Source of the DNA: Kushneria pakistanensis
GTDB taxonomy: Bacteria > Pseudomonadota > Gammaproteobacteria > Pseudomonadales > Halomonadaceae
Length of the DNA: 64,000 nucleotides
Assembly (NCBI RefSeq): GCF_014652795.1
Contig: NZ_BMZM01000004.1
Location: 248,001-312,000 of the forward strand
Direction of reading: 5' to 3'
A program made the translations under genes and the position numbers. The notes beneath the pieces are model-generated. The model saw nothing but the letters and a program-made list of their open reading frames with translations, searched no databases and had not been told where the DNA came from. This document shows, piece by piece, positions 35,786-44,780 of this stretch; the first letter of the stretch is position 1, and each line of letters begins with the position of its first letter.

Positions 35786-35814
35786 ATGACGGGCCCCTGC
35801 GAGCGGCCCGTCAT
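35786..35814 (+). terminator. Hairpin after metallothionein
   Basis: Perfect 10-bp stem ATGACGGGCC (35786-35795) / GGCCCGTCAT (35805-35814), 10 bases after the stop; no T run. The remaining gap to 36025 shows no gene. Confidence 0.5.
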
Positions 35815-36025
35815 CACTGTCTGACATGACCCCTGGTAATCCGCCGGCGGGTCATTTTTTTGTCCCTGTGGCCAATGGCCCTGCTGCCGATGCGCCACCT
35901 GGGCGCAGCAGCGCAGTGCCCGTGTCCATTGGTGCGGTGCGACAAATGGCCCGGCAGGGTCAGCCTTGATATTCCCTTCGGTCGTAGCCATCTCATGAAG
36001 CAACACACGCATTCAGGAGTGCACC

Positions 36026-36715
36026 ATGAGCGCCGCGCGTATTTTGATGGTTCTGACCTCTCACGATGAGATGGGTAACACCGGCCACAAGACCGGGTTC
36101 TGGGCAGAAGAGTTTGCCGCGCCTTATTACACCTTCCTCGATGCCGGCTGCGAGATCGTGCTGGCCACGCCAAAGGGCGGTGCTGCACCGATTGATCCCA
36201 ACAGCGAAGGCGAGGATGCCCAGACCGACGCCACGCGTCGCTTCTACGCCGATGACGAGGCAAGGGCACGCATCGCCGATACCGCGCGTCTGGCTGACAT
36301 GCGCGCCGAGGATTTCGACACCGTGTTTTATCCCGGTGGCCACGGCCCGCTGTGGGATCTGACCGATAATCAGGACTCCATTGCACTGCTGGAAGACTTC
36401 CTGCGCCAGCAAAAGCCGATTGCCTCTGTTTGTCACGCGCCCACGGCGTTTTTGAATATCAGGGACGAGCAGGGTGAGTTCGTGATCAAGGGCAAAAAGG
36501 TGGCCGGTTTTACCAACGAGGAAGAGGCGGCTGTTGGCCTGACGGATGTGGTACCGCATCTTTTGGAAGACGAGCTCAAGCGCCGCGGCGCGGACTATCA
36601 GAAGGTTGAGGCCTTCGCTCCGTTTGCGCTGGTGGATGGTCTGGTGATTACCGGCCAGAACCCGGCAAGCTCGGAAGCCGTAGCCGAGAAGCTGCTCGAG
36701 GCACTCAAGCACTAA
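36026..36715 (+). CDS. DJ-1/PfpI-family (type 1 glutamine amidotransferase-like) protein
   Basis: 229 residues. Nucleophile elbow SVCHAPTAFL with Cys136-His137, an N-terminal acidic residue in SHDEMGNTGHKTGFWAEEF, and YPGGHGPLWDL. These are the marks of the Hsp31-like/glyoxalase III branch of DJ-1 proteins, which detoxify methylglyoxal or repair glycated molecules. It stands alone, with its own terminator 20 bases after the stop. The substrate is inferred from the family only. Confidence 0.87.
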   Translation: MSAARILMVLTSHDEMGNTGHKTGFWAEEFAAPYYTFLDAGCEIVLATPKGGAAPIDPNSEGEDAQTDATRRFYADDEARARIADTARLADMRAEDFDTVFYPGGHGPLWDLTDNQDSIALLEDFLRQQKPIASVCHAPTAFLNIRDEQGEFVIKGKKVAGFTNEEEAAVGLTDVVPHLLEDELKRRGADYQKVEAFAPFALVDGLVITGQNPASSEAVAEKLLEALKH

Positions 36716-36731
36716 AGGCTTGATACCCCAT

Positions 36732-36767
36732 AAAAAAGCCCCGACGCTTCGGCGTTGGGGCTTTTTT
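36732..36767 (+). terminator. Rho-independent terminator
   Basis: Stem of AAAAAAGCCCC-G-ACGC with GCGT-T-GGGGCTTTTTT around a TTCG tetraloop (36747-36750 region), directly after the DJ-1 gene. Confidence 0.9.
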
Positions 36768-36812
36768 GTGTCCTGTTATTCCTAAAGGGCCGCTGTATCA
36801 CAATACGCAACG

Positions 36813-36884
36813 CTACCGGTCCAGCATCATCCAGATCATAAAACCCACACACGCCAGCAGAATAAAGATTAACCGTTGACTCAT
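36813..36884 (-). CDS. Tiny single-span membrane peptide
   Basis: 23 residues, MSQRLIFILLACVGFMIWMMLDR. Nearly the whole peptide is a transmembrane helix with basic N-terminal and charged C-terminal ends. A very strong ribosome site GGAAGGAA lies 4 bases before the ATG on the minus strand. It is far too short for routine gene callers. The function is unknown; such peptides often bind larger membrane proteins. The rest of the 36768-37028 gap shows no gene. Confidence 0.5.
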   Translation of the reverse strand: MSQRLIFILLACVGFMIWMMLDR

Positions 36885-37028
36885 GTTGTTCCTTCCTTCA
36901 GGTGATGAAAGGCCTTCGTCCAAAAGGCCGAGGCTATAATGCCGCGCCCCTGGTTATAAAAAAACACTAATGCAGGAATTTCAGCGGTGGCGGTGCCTTG
37001 CCGACGCATTTTTTGACGCGGCCTGTGA

Positions 37029-37052
37029 GGTAGGTAGACTGGTCTACCTACC
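37029..37052. promoter_or_regulatory. 24-bp palindromic TetR-type operator
   Basis: Perfect inverted repeat with 11-bp arms: GGTAGGTAGAC (37029-37039), TG, GTCTACCTACC (37042-37052). The TAGAC/GTCTA core is typical of TetR-family boxes. It ends 14 bases before the TetR gene, so it is the likely autoregulatory site. Confidence 0.8.
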
Positions 37053-37066
37053 CTGCATTCTGGATC

Positions 37067-37660
37067 ATGTTCATGACCTCATTGGAGACCCTGTCGGCAA
37101 CCAGCGCCCGCGAACGGCTGTTAAGCGCAGCGGCCGTGCTGTTCTACCGCGACGGCATTGCCGCCACCGGCATTGATGCCATCGTCAAGCGTGCAGGCGT
37201 GGCGAAAAAGAGTCTGTACAACAACTTCGATTCCAAGGCGGCGCTGGTCGCGGCGTATCTGGAAGCCCGTCACGCCGAGTGGCTCACGCTTTTTGAGGTA
37301 CGTCTTTCTCAGGCCGCCACGCCTGCGGCGCGCGTGCTGGCGGTGTTTCTGGCCTATCAGGATCATGCCGAAGGGGCCTATGAGCGCGGCTTTCGCGGCT
37401 GCGGATTATTGAACGCCGCCGCCGAGTTGCCGGCCGGTCACAAGGGGCGCGAGGCGGTACGTCGCCACAAGCAGCAGGTAGAGGCATTGCTGGCCGCACC
37501 GCTGCTGGAGATGACCGGTGATGAGGCCGCCGCGTCATGTCTGGCACGCCAGCTTGCCTTCCTGCTGGAGGGCGCGATGGTGCGTGCAGGCCTGGAAGGT
37601 GACAGCCGCTGCGTTCAGCAAGCCCACGACATGGCCGCTGCGCTTTTGGAGGCCATATGA
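37067..37660 (+). CDS. TetR/AcrR-family regulator
   Basis: 197 residues. N-terminal helix-turn-helix RERLLSAAAVLFYRDGIAATGIDAIVKRAGVAKKSLYNNFDSKAALVAAYL, followed by an effector domain with a GFRGCGLLNAAAELP stretch known from YxaF/LmrA-type TetR proteins. A perfect palindrome lies just upstream. Its stop overlaps the start of the next transporter gene (ATGA), so it most likely represses an exporter operon including itself. An ATG at 37073 is an alternative start. Confidence 0.88.
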   Translation: MFMTSLETLSATSARERLLSAAAVLFYRDGIAATGIDAIVKRAGVAKKSLYNNFDSKAALVAAYLEARHAEWLTLFEVRLSQAATPAARVLAVFLAYQDHAEGAYERGFRGCGLLNAAAELPAGHKGREAVRRHKQQVEALLAAPLLEMTGDEAAASCLARQLAFLLEGAMVRAGLEGDSRCVQQAHDMAAALLEAI

Positions 37661-38598
37661 AGGGGAGCGCACGCGAACATCTGTTCGGAGTGGCCGGCGT
37701 ACTGCTTGCTGCTGTGCTGTGGGGTACCACCGGCACGGCCGCTACCTTCGCCCCTGAGGTCAGTGCCGTGGCAATTGGCGCCGTGGCGATGGGGCTGGGC
37801 GGGCTATTGCAGGCGCTGGTGGCCGCACCCCGCATCCAAAAGGCCGGGCCACAGCTGCGCCGCCGATGGCCCTGGCTGATCTCCGGGGCGGTGGCGGTGG
37901 CGATCTATCCGCTGGCGTTTTATGGCTCGATGCGTCTGGCCGGCGTCACCATCGGCACGGTGGTGTCGATCGGTTCGGCACCGCTGCTCTCGGCGCTGAT
38001 CGAATCCCGCTTTGATGGCCTGACGCTGGGTACGCGCTGGAAGGTGGGCGCGGCGCTGGGGCTGATCGGCATGGCGCTGCTGTGTCTGGCCGAAACCGGA
38101 CCTCATGCCGGCGTGGGCAGTACGGCGCAGGTGCTTCAGGGCGTGGCGATGGGGCTGGTGGCCGGGCTGACCTATGCGTTTTATTCCTGGTTGGCGCGAC
38201 GCCTGATGCAGGGCGGCATCCCCACCCGTGCGGCCATGGGCGCGACCTTTGGCCTTGGCGGGCTTTTGCTGATGCCGGTGCTGCTGCTGACCGGCGCACC
38301 GCTTCTGGCCTCGGTCAACAACGCCGCCGTCGGGCTCTACATGGCGCTGGTGCCGATGTTTGTGGGCTATCTCGGCTTTGGTTACGGCCTGGCGAGAGTG
38401 CCGGCCAGCACCGCCACCACCATTACGCTGTTTGAGCCGGTGGTGGCTGCACTGCTGGCAGTGATGATCGTCGGCGAGCGCCTGCCACCGCTGGGCTGGG
38501 GCGGTATCGTGTTGGTGATCGCTTGTCTGGTCTGTCTCACGGCGCCGATACGCTGGCGGCGGCCGTCGTTGGATGAGCCGGCATCGGTAGTGGAGTGA
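37657..38598 (+). CDS. EamA-family (DMT) transporter
   Basis: 313 residues, ten membrane spans in two EamA repeats (LLAAVLWGTTGTAATFAP..., VAGLTYAFYSWLARRLMQGG...RVPASTATTITLFEPVVAALLAVMIVGERL). It is translationally coupled to the TetR gene, so an exporter of a toxic compound or metabolite that the TetR protein senses. The substrate is unknown. Confidence 0.88.
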   Translation: MKGSAREHLFGVAGVLLAAVLWGTTGTAATFAPEVSAVAIGAVAMGLGGLLQALVAAPRIQKAGPQLRRRWPWLISGAVAVAIYPLAFYGSMRLAGVTIGTVVSIGSAPLLSALIESRFDGLTLGTRWKVGAALGLIGMALLCLAETGPHAGVGSTAQVLQGVAMGLVAGLTYAFYSWLARRLMQGGIPTRAAMGATFGLGGLLLMPVLLLTGAPLLASVNNAAVGLYMALVPMFVGYLGFGYGLARVPASTATTITLFEPVVAALLAVMIVGERLPPLGWGGIVLVIACLVCLTAPIRWRRPSLDEPASVVE

Positions 38599-38613
38599 GG
38601 CTTTTTGTTCGGC

Positions 38614-40002
38614 CTATGACGGCGTGACCCTTTCCCATTCCACCACGCCCTCGATGGCGCCCTCATCTTCCAGCGTGCCTCCCCGGGCAAAGCGTGCCCA
38701 CAGTGCGCGCAGCTGGCAGCCGCTGCGCTCCAGCTCCTGTTCGGTCATGCCTTCCACGATGCCGGCGTGTTGCCACTCGGCCCAGCCGGCAAACAAGAGG
38801 GCGAGATCGATGCTGTGACAGGCGCCGCGGGCGGCCCGGCCGCTGCCCCAGTTCAGTCGGTATCGCCAGACGCACCCCCCAGCCTCGGCATGACGCCGGG
38901 CAAAACGCTCGGCGGGGCGTGAATAGAGATGGCGGGTGATGCGTTGGCTCAAGCCGCTTCGAAGTCGCGCGCCGATGACCGGTAGGCCAAAAAGCCCCTG
39001 CAGCGGCTCGACCTCGGGCATGAACAGTTCGGCTTCGTCCACGTTGTGGCCGATCAGCAGATCGCAGTGGGGGGCGCGTTTTTCAAGCGCTGCATGTCGT
39101 TGATCCAGCGGCGGCAGTGGCGGCTGGCCGAACTGCACGCCGAAAGGCATCAGGCCGCCGGGCAGATAGCGCTGGCCGATTTTTTCGACCCGGTGCTGGG
39201 CATCCAGACAGGCCTTCAGTGAACTCCGCTCGTTGAGGCTCTCGGCTGCCCTGGCCATGGCCGTGTGCATGCCGTGGCGTCCGGGGGTAATGCCCAGCGG
39301 TGCGCTCTGGAGTATGGCACGGTGGAAGAGCCCCCTGGTCTCATCGGCTGTCATCAGATGCGCGATGGCGTCACCGCCGGCCGACTCGCCGAACAGGGTG
39401 ACGTTGTCAGGGTCACCGCCGAAGGTGGCGATGTTGTCGCTGATCCAGCGCAGCGCGGCGATCATGTCCAGAAGGCCCAGGTTGGCGGGCCGATCGCCTG
39501 TCGCGCCCTGAGCCTTTGCCTCTTCCTGATTTGTTTTTCCCTGAAAGGTGCCGCCCACGAAGCCGAAAATGCCCAGGCGATAGGTGATGCTGACGGTGAC
39601 CACGTCCTGCTCTGACACCAGTGGTTTGGGGTCATGAATGGGCAGATCGCCGGCGCCAAAAACGTAGGAGCCGCCATGGATCCACACCATGACCGGGCGC
39701 GGCGTTGTGGCCGGTCGGGCCGGCAGGCAGATGGACAGCCGGGTACAGTCTTCCTGCTGCGCCATGTTGTTGGGAGAGGCGCCCAGCAGGCGGGTGAAGG
39801 CCTGCATGGTGCGCTGCGGGCTGGCCGGTGCCCAGTGCGTGGCCTCGATCGGCGTCTCGCATCGTGTCAGCCGCTCGGGTGGTTGAAAGCGTCGGGCGCG
39901 CGCATAGGGGATGTTGGTGGCACGAAGCACGTCGCCGTCGCGCCAGCCGATGATCTCACCGGCGGGCGCTGAAAAACGAGGCAGGGCTTGAGTTTCTGAC
40001 AT
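38614..40002 (-). CDS. Type B carboxylesterase/lipase
   Basis: 462 residues of the alpha/beta-hydrolase carboxylesterase family. Oxyanion hole VMVWIHGGSYVFGAGD, nucleophile elbow TLFGESAGGDAI (Ser near 206), acid in VDEAELFM region and His in ACHSIDLALLF. The usual N-terminal GEIIGWRDGDVLRATNIPYA block is present. No signal peptide is seen, so it is cytoplasmic. A start at 40017 is possible; 40002 has AAGAG upstream. It is convergent with the DMT gene and otherwise isolated. Confidence 0.87.
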   Translation of the reverse strand: MSETQALPRFSAPAGEIIGWRDGDVLRATNIPYARARRFQPPERLTRCETPIEATHWAPASPQRTMQAFTRLLGASPNNMAQQEDCTRLSICLPARPATTPRPVMVWIHGGSYVFGAGDLPIHDPKPLVSEQDVVTVSITYRLGIFGFVGGTFQGKTNQEEAKAQGATGDRPANLGLLDMIAALRWISDNIATFGGDPDNVTLFGESAGGDAIAHLMTADETRGLFHRAILQSAPLGITPGRHGMHTAMARAAESLNERSSLKACLDAQHRVEKIGQRYLPGGLMPFGVQFGQPPLPPLDQRHAALEKRAPHCDLLIGHNVDEAELFMPEVEPLQGLFGLPVIGARLRSGLSQRITRHLYSRPAERFARRHAEAGGCVWRYRLNWGSGRAARGACHSIDLALLFAGWAEWQHAGIVEGMTEQELERSGCQLRALWARFARGGTLEDEGAIEGVVEWERVTPS

Positions 40003-40062
40003 CGGGTGCTCTTGCATGAATTCTTGTTACATAAGTGCGTGTGACATGAGTTCCTGCAAACG

Positions 40063-40087
40063 AGGTCCGGCGCTGACCGCCGGACCT
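40063..40087 (-). terminator. Hairpin after the tspO gene
   Basis: Perfect 10-bp stem AGGTCCGGCG (40063-40072) / CGCCGGACCT (40078-40087), 22 bases past the leftward tspO stop; only a short TTT follows on the minus strand. Confidence 0.5.
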
Positions 40088-40108
40088 GTGGCCTGCCGTG
40101 CTGGCGGG

Positions 40109-40606
40109 TTATCCCAGCATCTGCGGGTTGAGATGCCAAGTGCTCCAGGTCAGTGCAGTGGCCAGCGTTACCCAGGCCAGATAGGGCACCAGCAGGGCAC
40201 CGGCCAGTGGCTTGATGCGCCAGAAGTTGATCAGGGTGGCGAGAATCAAACACCACAGAATGACCGTGCCGGCAAAGGAGATCGCGCCAAGATTCCAGAC
40301 AAAGTAGAGCCAGCTCCACAGTGCGTTGACGGCGAGCTGCACGACAAAAAGCGTCAGCGCCGGGCGCACGTTCTGAACGGGCTTTTCACACCAGACCAGC
40401 CAGGCGGCAATGCCCATCAGGGCGTAGAGCGTGGTCCAGACCGGGCCGAAGGCGCCGGCCGGCGGCGCCCAGGAGGGCTGCTGGAGCGTTTGATAGAACT
40501 CGGCGGCATTGACGGAGGCAACAGCGCCGATGGTCGCGGCGAGATAGGCCAGCAGCAGCCAGCCGGCCAGGCCAAAGAGCTGTTGACGTCGGGTAAGCGT
40601 GTTCAT
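40109..40606 (-). CDS. tspO: TspO/MBR-family tryptophan-rich membrane protein
   Basis: 165 residues, five membrane spans. Family residues: FYQTLQQPSWAPPAGAFGPVWTTLYALMGIAAWLVW, VQLAVNALWSWLYF, and the C-terminal LLVPYLAWVTLATALTWSTWHLNP. TspO binds porphyrins and sterol-like molecules and affects stress responses and tetrapyrrole balance; the bacterial role differs between species. Its neighbours do not point to a pathway. Confidence 0.92.
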   Translation of the reverse strand: MNTLTRRQQLFGLAGWLLLAYLAATIGAVASVNAAEFYQTLQQPSWAPPAGAFGPVWTTLYALMGIAAWLVWCEKPVQNVRPALTLFVVQLAVNALWSWLYFVWNLGAISFAGTVILWCLILATLINFWRIKPLAGALLVPYLAWVTLATALTWSTWHLNPQMLG

Positions 40607-40773
40607 GCCATGCCTCTTTTGTAAAAGCCTGTTTGGAAAGTCTGCCTTTCGATGGATACCGGCGCCGGAGACAGCGACGGACCGAAGGGTTCATATCCTA
40701 CACAATAGCGCTCGCGACGGGGCGTCGCCGTGAGGCAGGATGTCCCACAGGCGCTGCGAATTCAGGAGACATC

Positions 40774-41688
40774 ATGCAGATTGCGATCATGGGTGCCGGT
40801 GCGGTCGGCTGCTACTACGGGGCGCTGCTGGCACGCGCCGGCCATGCGGTGACGCTGATCGGTCGCGCCGCACATGTCGAGGCGATCCATCAAAATGGGC
40901 TGGTTCTGGAGACAGCATCAGGCCGCGAGACGTTCAGTGTTGCGGCCAGCACAGAGGTGGAAGCATTAAGGGGCGCCGAGCTGGTGCTCTTTTGCGTCAA
41001 ATCCAACGACACGGAAACGGCCGGCGCGGCAATGGCTGTGAAGCTGGCTGACAGCGCCGTCGTCTTGAGCCTGCAAAACGGGGTGGATAACGCCGAACGG
41101 CTGGCGGCCATCGCAGGACGCGAGGTGATTCCGGTGGTGGTATATGCCGCGGTCGCGATGGCAGGGCCGGGTCACGTGCGTCATCACGGTCGCGGTGAGC
41201 TGGCACTCGGCGCCTCAACGAGGAGCGAGCCATTGGCACGTCTGTTTCAGGCGGCCGGTGTCCAGGCGGCGGTGGCAGACAACGTGACCGGCATGCTGTG
41301 GGCGAAGCTTGTCATCAACTGTGCCTGGAATGCGGTGTCGGCCGTGACGCAGATGCCCTACGGCGCGTTGATGGCCGTCGAGGGCGTTCGTGACATGGTG
41401 ATCGCGCTTGTCCGGGAGTGTCAGCGCGTGGCGCAGGCCTGCGGTGTCACCCTGCCCGAGGACATCGAGCGCTCAACGCTCATGATTGCTGACACCATGG
41501 CGGGGCAGCGCTCCTCGACGGCGCAGGATCTCGCCCGCGCGCGTCCCAGTGAAATCGAGCATTTGAATGGTTTTATCGTACGCCAGGCACAGGCTCACGG
41601 TATGGCCACGCCCATCAATCACACCCTGCTGGTGCTGATACGCGCGCTGACGCAGGGGCACCCATCTTCCGATATCTCTCCTGCCTGA
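40774..41688 (+). CDS. 2-dehydropantoate 2-reductase family (ApbA/PanE-like)
   Basis: 304 residues from MQIAIMGAGAVGCYYGALLARAGH (CAGGAG upstream; the longer frame from 40633 is rejected). Rossmann motif GAGAVG, the catalytic Lys in MLWAKLVINCAWNAVSAVTQMPYGAL, and the C-terminal RPSEIEHLNGFIVRQAQAHGMATPINHTLLVLIRAL block. Could be PanE in CoA synthesis, but genomes of this type often have several paralogues and the position before a hydroxyacid cluster leaves the true substrate open. Confidence 0.82.
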   Translation: MQIAIMGAGAVGCYYGALLARAGHAVTLIGRAAHVEAIHQNGLVLETASGRETFSVAASTEVEALRGAELVLFCVKSNDTETAGAAMAVKLADSAVVLSLQNGVDNAERLAAIAGREVIPVVVYAAVAMAGPGHVRHHGRGELALGASTRSEPLARLFQAAGVQAAVADNVTGMLWAKLVINCAWNAVSAVTQMPYGALMAVEGVRDMVIALVRECQRVAQACGVTLPEDIERSTLMIADTMAGQRSSTAQDLARARPSEIEHLNGFIVRQAQAHGMATPINHTLLVLIRALTQGHPSSDISPA

Positions 41689-41850
41689 TATGACACGCTT
41701 TTGATATCAGCGGCCGGGGCTGAAGCGCTCCGGTATTGCACTTTGGTCCCGATATCGACCAAAGCCGCGCTTCGCGCCGGCAGGTCGCGCTGTACAGTCC
41801 ACTGAACAATGTTCAACTCACTGTACGACCGTTGGTCTTCGGAGCGCGCC

Positions 41851-42903
41851 ATGACCCAGAAAACGCTGAAGGTGGCGGTGGCCACACCGCTGAGCGAGGC
41901 GCTGTGTACGCTGATTGAATCGCTGGTCCCCGAGATCGAGCTGCTGCGTGATCAGTCCCTACTGCCCCCCATGCGTCACCCGGCCGACTTTGCCGGCGAC
42001 CCGAGCTTCAAGCGCACGCCCGAGCAGGAAGCGTAGTTTGACGCACTGCTGTGCGAGGCGGACGTGCTCTACGGGATTCCGGATGTGGACCCGCAGCGGC
42101 TGGCAAAAATCGTCGAGGCCAACCCGACATTGCGCTGGGTGCATGTAATGGCCGCCGGCGGCGGCGGGCAGGTCAAGGCGGCGGGGCTCTCGAGTGAGGC
42201 GCTGGCGCGGGTGATGTTTACCACCTCGGCCGGCGTGCACGGTGGACCGCTGGCGGAGTACGCCGTGTTCGGCGTGCTGGCGGGCGCCAAGCAGCTGCCC
42301 CGAATTCTGGCCCAGCAGCGTGACCACCACTGGGGCGATCGCTGGATGATGGGTCAGATCAGCGAGCAGCAGGTGCTGATTCTGGGGCTGGGCGGTATTG
42401 GGCGTGAAGTGGCGCGCCGGCTGTCGCTTCTGGATATGCACGTGCTGGGCGTCTCCCGCCAGCAGCGCATGGTGCCTCACGTTGATGAAATCATTGCGCC
42501 CTCACAGCTTCGCGACGGCGTGCGGCGCGCCGATGCCATCGTGATTGCGCTGCCGGGCACCGATGCCACCGAAGGGCTGATCGATGCCGAGCTGCTGGCC
42601 GAGATGAAGCCCGGCGTCACCATCGTCAACGTGGGCCGCGGCACGGTGATCGACGAGCCCGCCCTGATCGAGGCCCTGCAGCGCCAGCACGTGGGTCTGG
42701 CCGTGCTGGATGTCACCGCCTCGGAGCCGCTGGAGAAAGCCTCGCCGCTGTGGGACATGCCCAACGTGCTGCTGACACCGCACACGGCCGCGCTCAGCGA
42801 GTCCGAGGATCGTCTGATTGCCGAGTTTTTTGCCGATAACGCTCGCCGCTATCTCAATGGTGAGGCGCTTCGAAACCGTGTCGATACGGTCGAGTTCTAC
42901 TGA
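41851..42903 (+). pseudogene. D-2-hydroxyacid dehydrogenase interrupted by an in-frame stop
   Basis: The frame from ATG 41851 (MTQKTLKVAVATP) runs into TAG at 42034-42036 and continues in the same frame, without any shift, to the normal end at 42903. The remainder has all family marks: the NAD motif LILGLGGIGREVARR, INVGRGTVIDE with the substrate Arg, Glu of SEPLEKASPLW and His of LTPHTAA. One base change from CAG, GAG, AAG or TGG explains the stop. The start of the next gene overlaps the stop (TGATG). It may be a recent loss, a sequencing error, or restart of translation inside the gene. Confidence 0.85.
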
Positions 42904-43700
42904 TGACGACCTCGGGCGACGATCGCGCCCCCGCGGTTGCTCGCGCCCTGCGGGTACTGTCGCTGCTGGAAGCGGCCGGCGGCGAGACGCTGGGGGTAAG
43001 CGAAATGGCGCGCCAGCTCGGGGTGGCCCGCTCGTCGCTGTTCAACGTCTGCCTGGCGCTGGAGGCCGAGGGGGTGATCCAGCGTGTGGAGGGCGGATAT
43101 CGGCTGGGGCGTCGGCTGGTCGAGCTGGGGGGTGCCTATCTGCGCACGGTGGATCCGGTTCAGGCGTTCTATCAGGCCTGCAGTGATACCCCCTTCCTGC
43201 ACGATGAAATCTGTCAGCTGGCGGTGCTCGACGGCACGGACGTGCTCTATCTTGCCGCCCATGCCGGGCGGCTACCGCTGCGCATGACGGCCAGTATTGG
43301 CAGTCGCTTTCCGGCCTCGATTACCGCAGTGGGCAATGCCCTGCTGGCCAGTCTTGATGATGAGGAACTCGAGCGGCGCTTCGAGAACCCGGCCACCCGT
43401 CCGGCCTGGACGGCGGACTCGGTCACTGACCTTGAAGCGCTGATCAACAAGATTCGTGATGTGCGAAAGCGTGGCCACGCGCGCGATGTGGGCGAAGTGT
43501 TTACCGGCATCCGCGGCCTGGCGGTTACCGTGGCGCCGCAGTACAGCGGCGAGCAGGCCTATGCCGTGGGCACCTCGCTGCTTGAAGTGTACTGCACGCC
43601 CCATATCGAGCAGCAGGCCATCGAGGCGCTCTCCGATATGGCAACGCACATTGCCAACCCGATGAATCTGGGCAGAGGTACCGCCGGCGCCGGTACCTGA
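42903..43700 (+). CDS. IclR-family regulator
   Basis: 265 residues. N-terminal winged helix ARALRVLSLLEAAGGETLGVSEMARQLGVARSSLFNVCLALEAEGVIQRVEGGYRLGRRL, then the IclR effector domain (RMTASIGSRFPASITAVGNALLASLDDEELERRF; GEVFTGIRGLAVTVA). It overlaps the dehydrogenase stop by one base and leads into the dehydrogenase-TRAP cluster that it probably controls in response to a hydroxy- or keto-acid. Confidence 0.88.
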   Translation: MTTSGDDRAPAVARALRVLSLLEAAGGETLGVSEMARQLGVARSSLFNVCLALEAEGVIQRVEGGYRLGRRLVELGGAYLRTVDPVQAFYQACSDTPFLHDEICQLAVLDGTDVLYLAAHAGRLPLRMTASIGSRFPASITAVGNALLASLDDEELERRFENPATRPAWTADSVTDLEALINKIRDVRKRGHARDVGEVFTGIRGLAVTVAPQYSGEQAYAVGTSLLEVYCTPHIEQQAIEALSDMATHIANPMNLGRGTAGAGT

Positions 43701-43749
43701 CATCAGCCGTATTCTCTGGCGCTACAGTCACGTTGAAAGGAGAAGACAG

Positions 43750-44679
43750 ATGCAGGATTTCGATGAGGCGGCTGCCATCAGGGTCGGCATGATCGGGCTG
43801 GGCAGCATGGGCATGCCGATGGCGCACAATCTGCTGGCATCCGGCGTGGCCGGTCGTGTCAGCGTTTTCGGGCGCTCGCCGGAGAAGCTCACCCCGGTGC
43901 TGGAGGCGGGCGCCGAGCGCTGCGACACCCCAAGGGCGCTGGCCGCCCAAAGCGATGTGTTGATCACGGTGCTGCCGGACCTGCCTCAGCTCGAGGCACT
44001 GCTCGAGGGCGACGATGGCCTGCTGGCAGGCGTGTCGGGGCCGCTGCTGCTGGTGATCTGCTCCACCTCATCACCTGAAGGGGTACGCGCGCTGGCCCGG
44101 CAGCTGAATGAAAAAAGCCAGGGGCAGATGCACGTGCTGGACGCACCGCTGTCCGGCGGTACGGACGGCGCCGAGGCGGGCACGCTTTCAATCATGGTGG
44201 GCGGCGAGGCGGCCGACCTTGACCGCGCGCGTCCGGCACTGGAAACGATGGGTACGCCAGTGCTGCTGGGGCCGCTGGGGGCAGGCGAGGTCGCCAAGGC
44301 GTGTAATCAGATGGTGGTAGCCGCCACCATGGTGGCGCTGTCCGAGGCCACGGTGATCGCCGAGCGCGCCGGGCTCGATGTCGAGAAGCTGCTGGGCTGT
44401 CTGGGCGGCGGCTATGCCGGTGGGCGGTTTCTGGAGTCACGCAAAAAACGCCTGATCGACAAGGACTACACGCCCTCCGGCATCGCCCGCTACATGATCA
44501 AGGATCTGGGGTTTGCGCGGGATGAAGCCGCGCAGCAACAGGTGGTCACGCCGCAGCTCTCAACCCTTCTGGCGCTTTATCAGGATCTCGGTGAGCGCGG
44601 GCTGGGCGAGCTCGACCTGACCGTAACGCAGCGCTATATCGCCGAGCTGGATCAAAAGCCCGGCGATCATGACGACTGA
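43750..44679 (+). CDS. Beta-hydroxyacid dehydrogenase (3-hydroxyisobutyrate dehydrogenase family)
   Basis: 309 residues. N-terminal NAD(P) motif VGMIGLGSMGMPMAHNLL, substrate block DAPLSGGTDGAEAGTLSIMVGG, and catalytic Lys in GAGEVAKACNQMVVAATMVALSEA. AAAGGAG lies before the ATG. Members act on 3-hydroxyisobutyrate, tartronate semialdehyde or similar; the TRAP and IclR neighbours suggest catabolism of an imported hydroxyacid, but the exact substrate cannot be read. Confidence 0.87.
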   Translation: MQDFDEAAAIRVGMIGLGSMGMPMAHNLLASGVAGRVSVFGRSPEKLTPVLEAGAERCDTPRALAAQSDVLITVLPDLPQLEALLEGDDGLLAGVSGPLLLVICSTSSPEGVRALARQLNEKSQGQMHVLDAPLSGGTDGAEAGTLSIMVGGEAADLDRARPALETMGTPVLLGPLGAGEVAKACNQMVVAATMVALSEATVIAERAGLDVEKLLGCLGGGYAGGRFLESRKKRLIDKDYTPSGIARYMIKDLGFARDEAAQQQVVTPQLSTLLALYQDLGERGLGELDLTVTQRYIAELDQKPGDHDD

Positions 44680-44780
44680 CCTGTCGGGCACAGGCAGGCT
44701 AGGACAGGAAAGAAGCGGGAACAGGGGGCAATACAGGGAACCATCGAAGCGGCGGCCCGAATGGGCCGGGGAGCACAACA

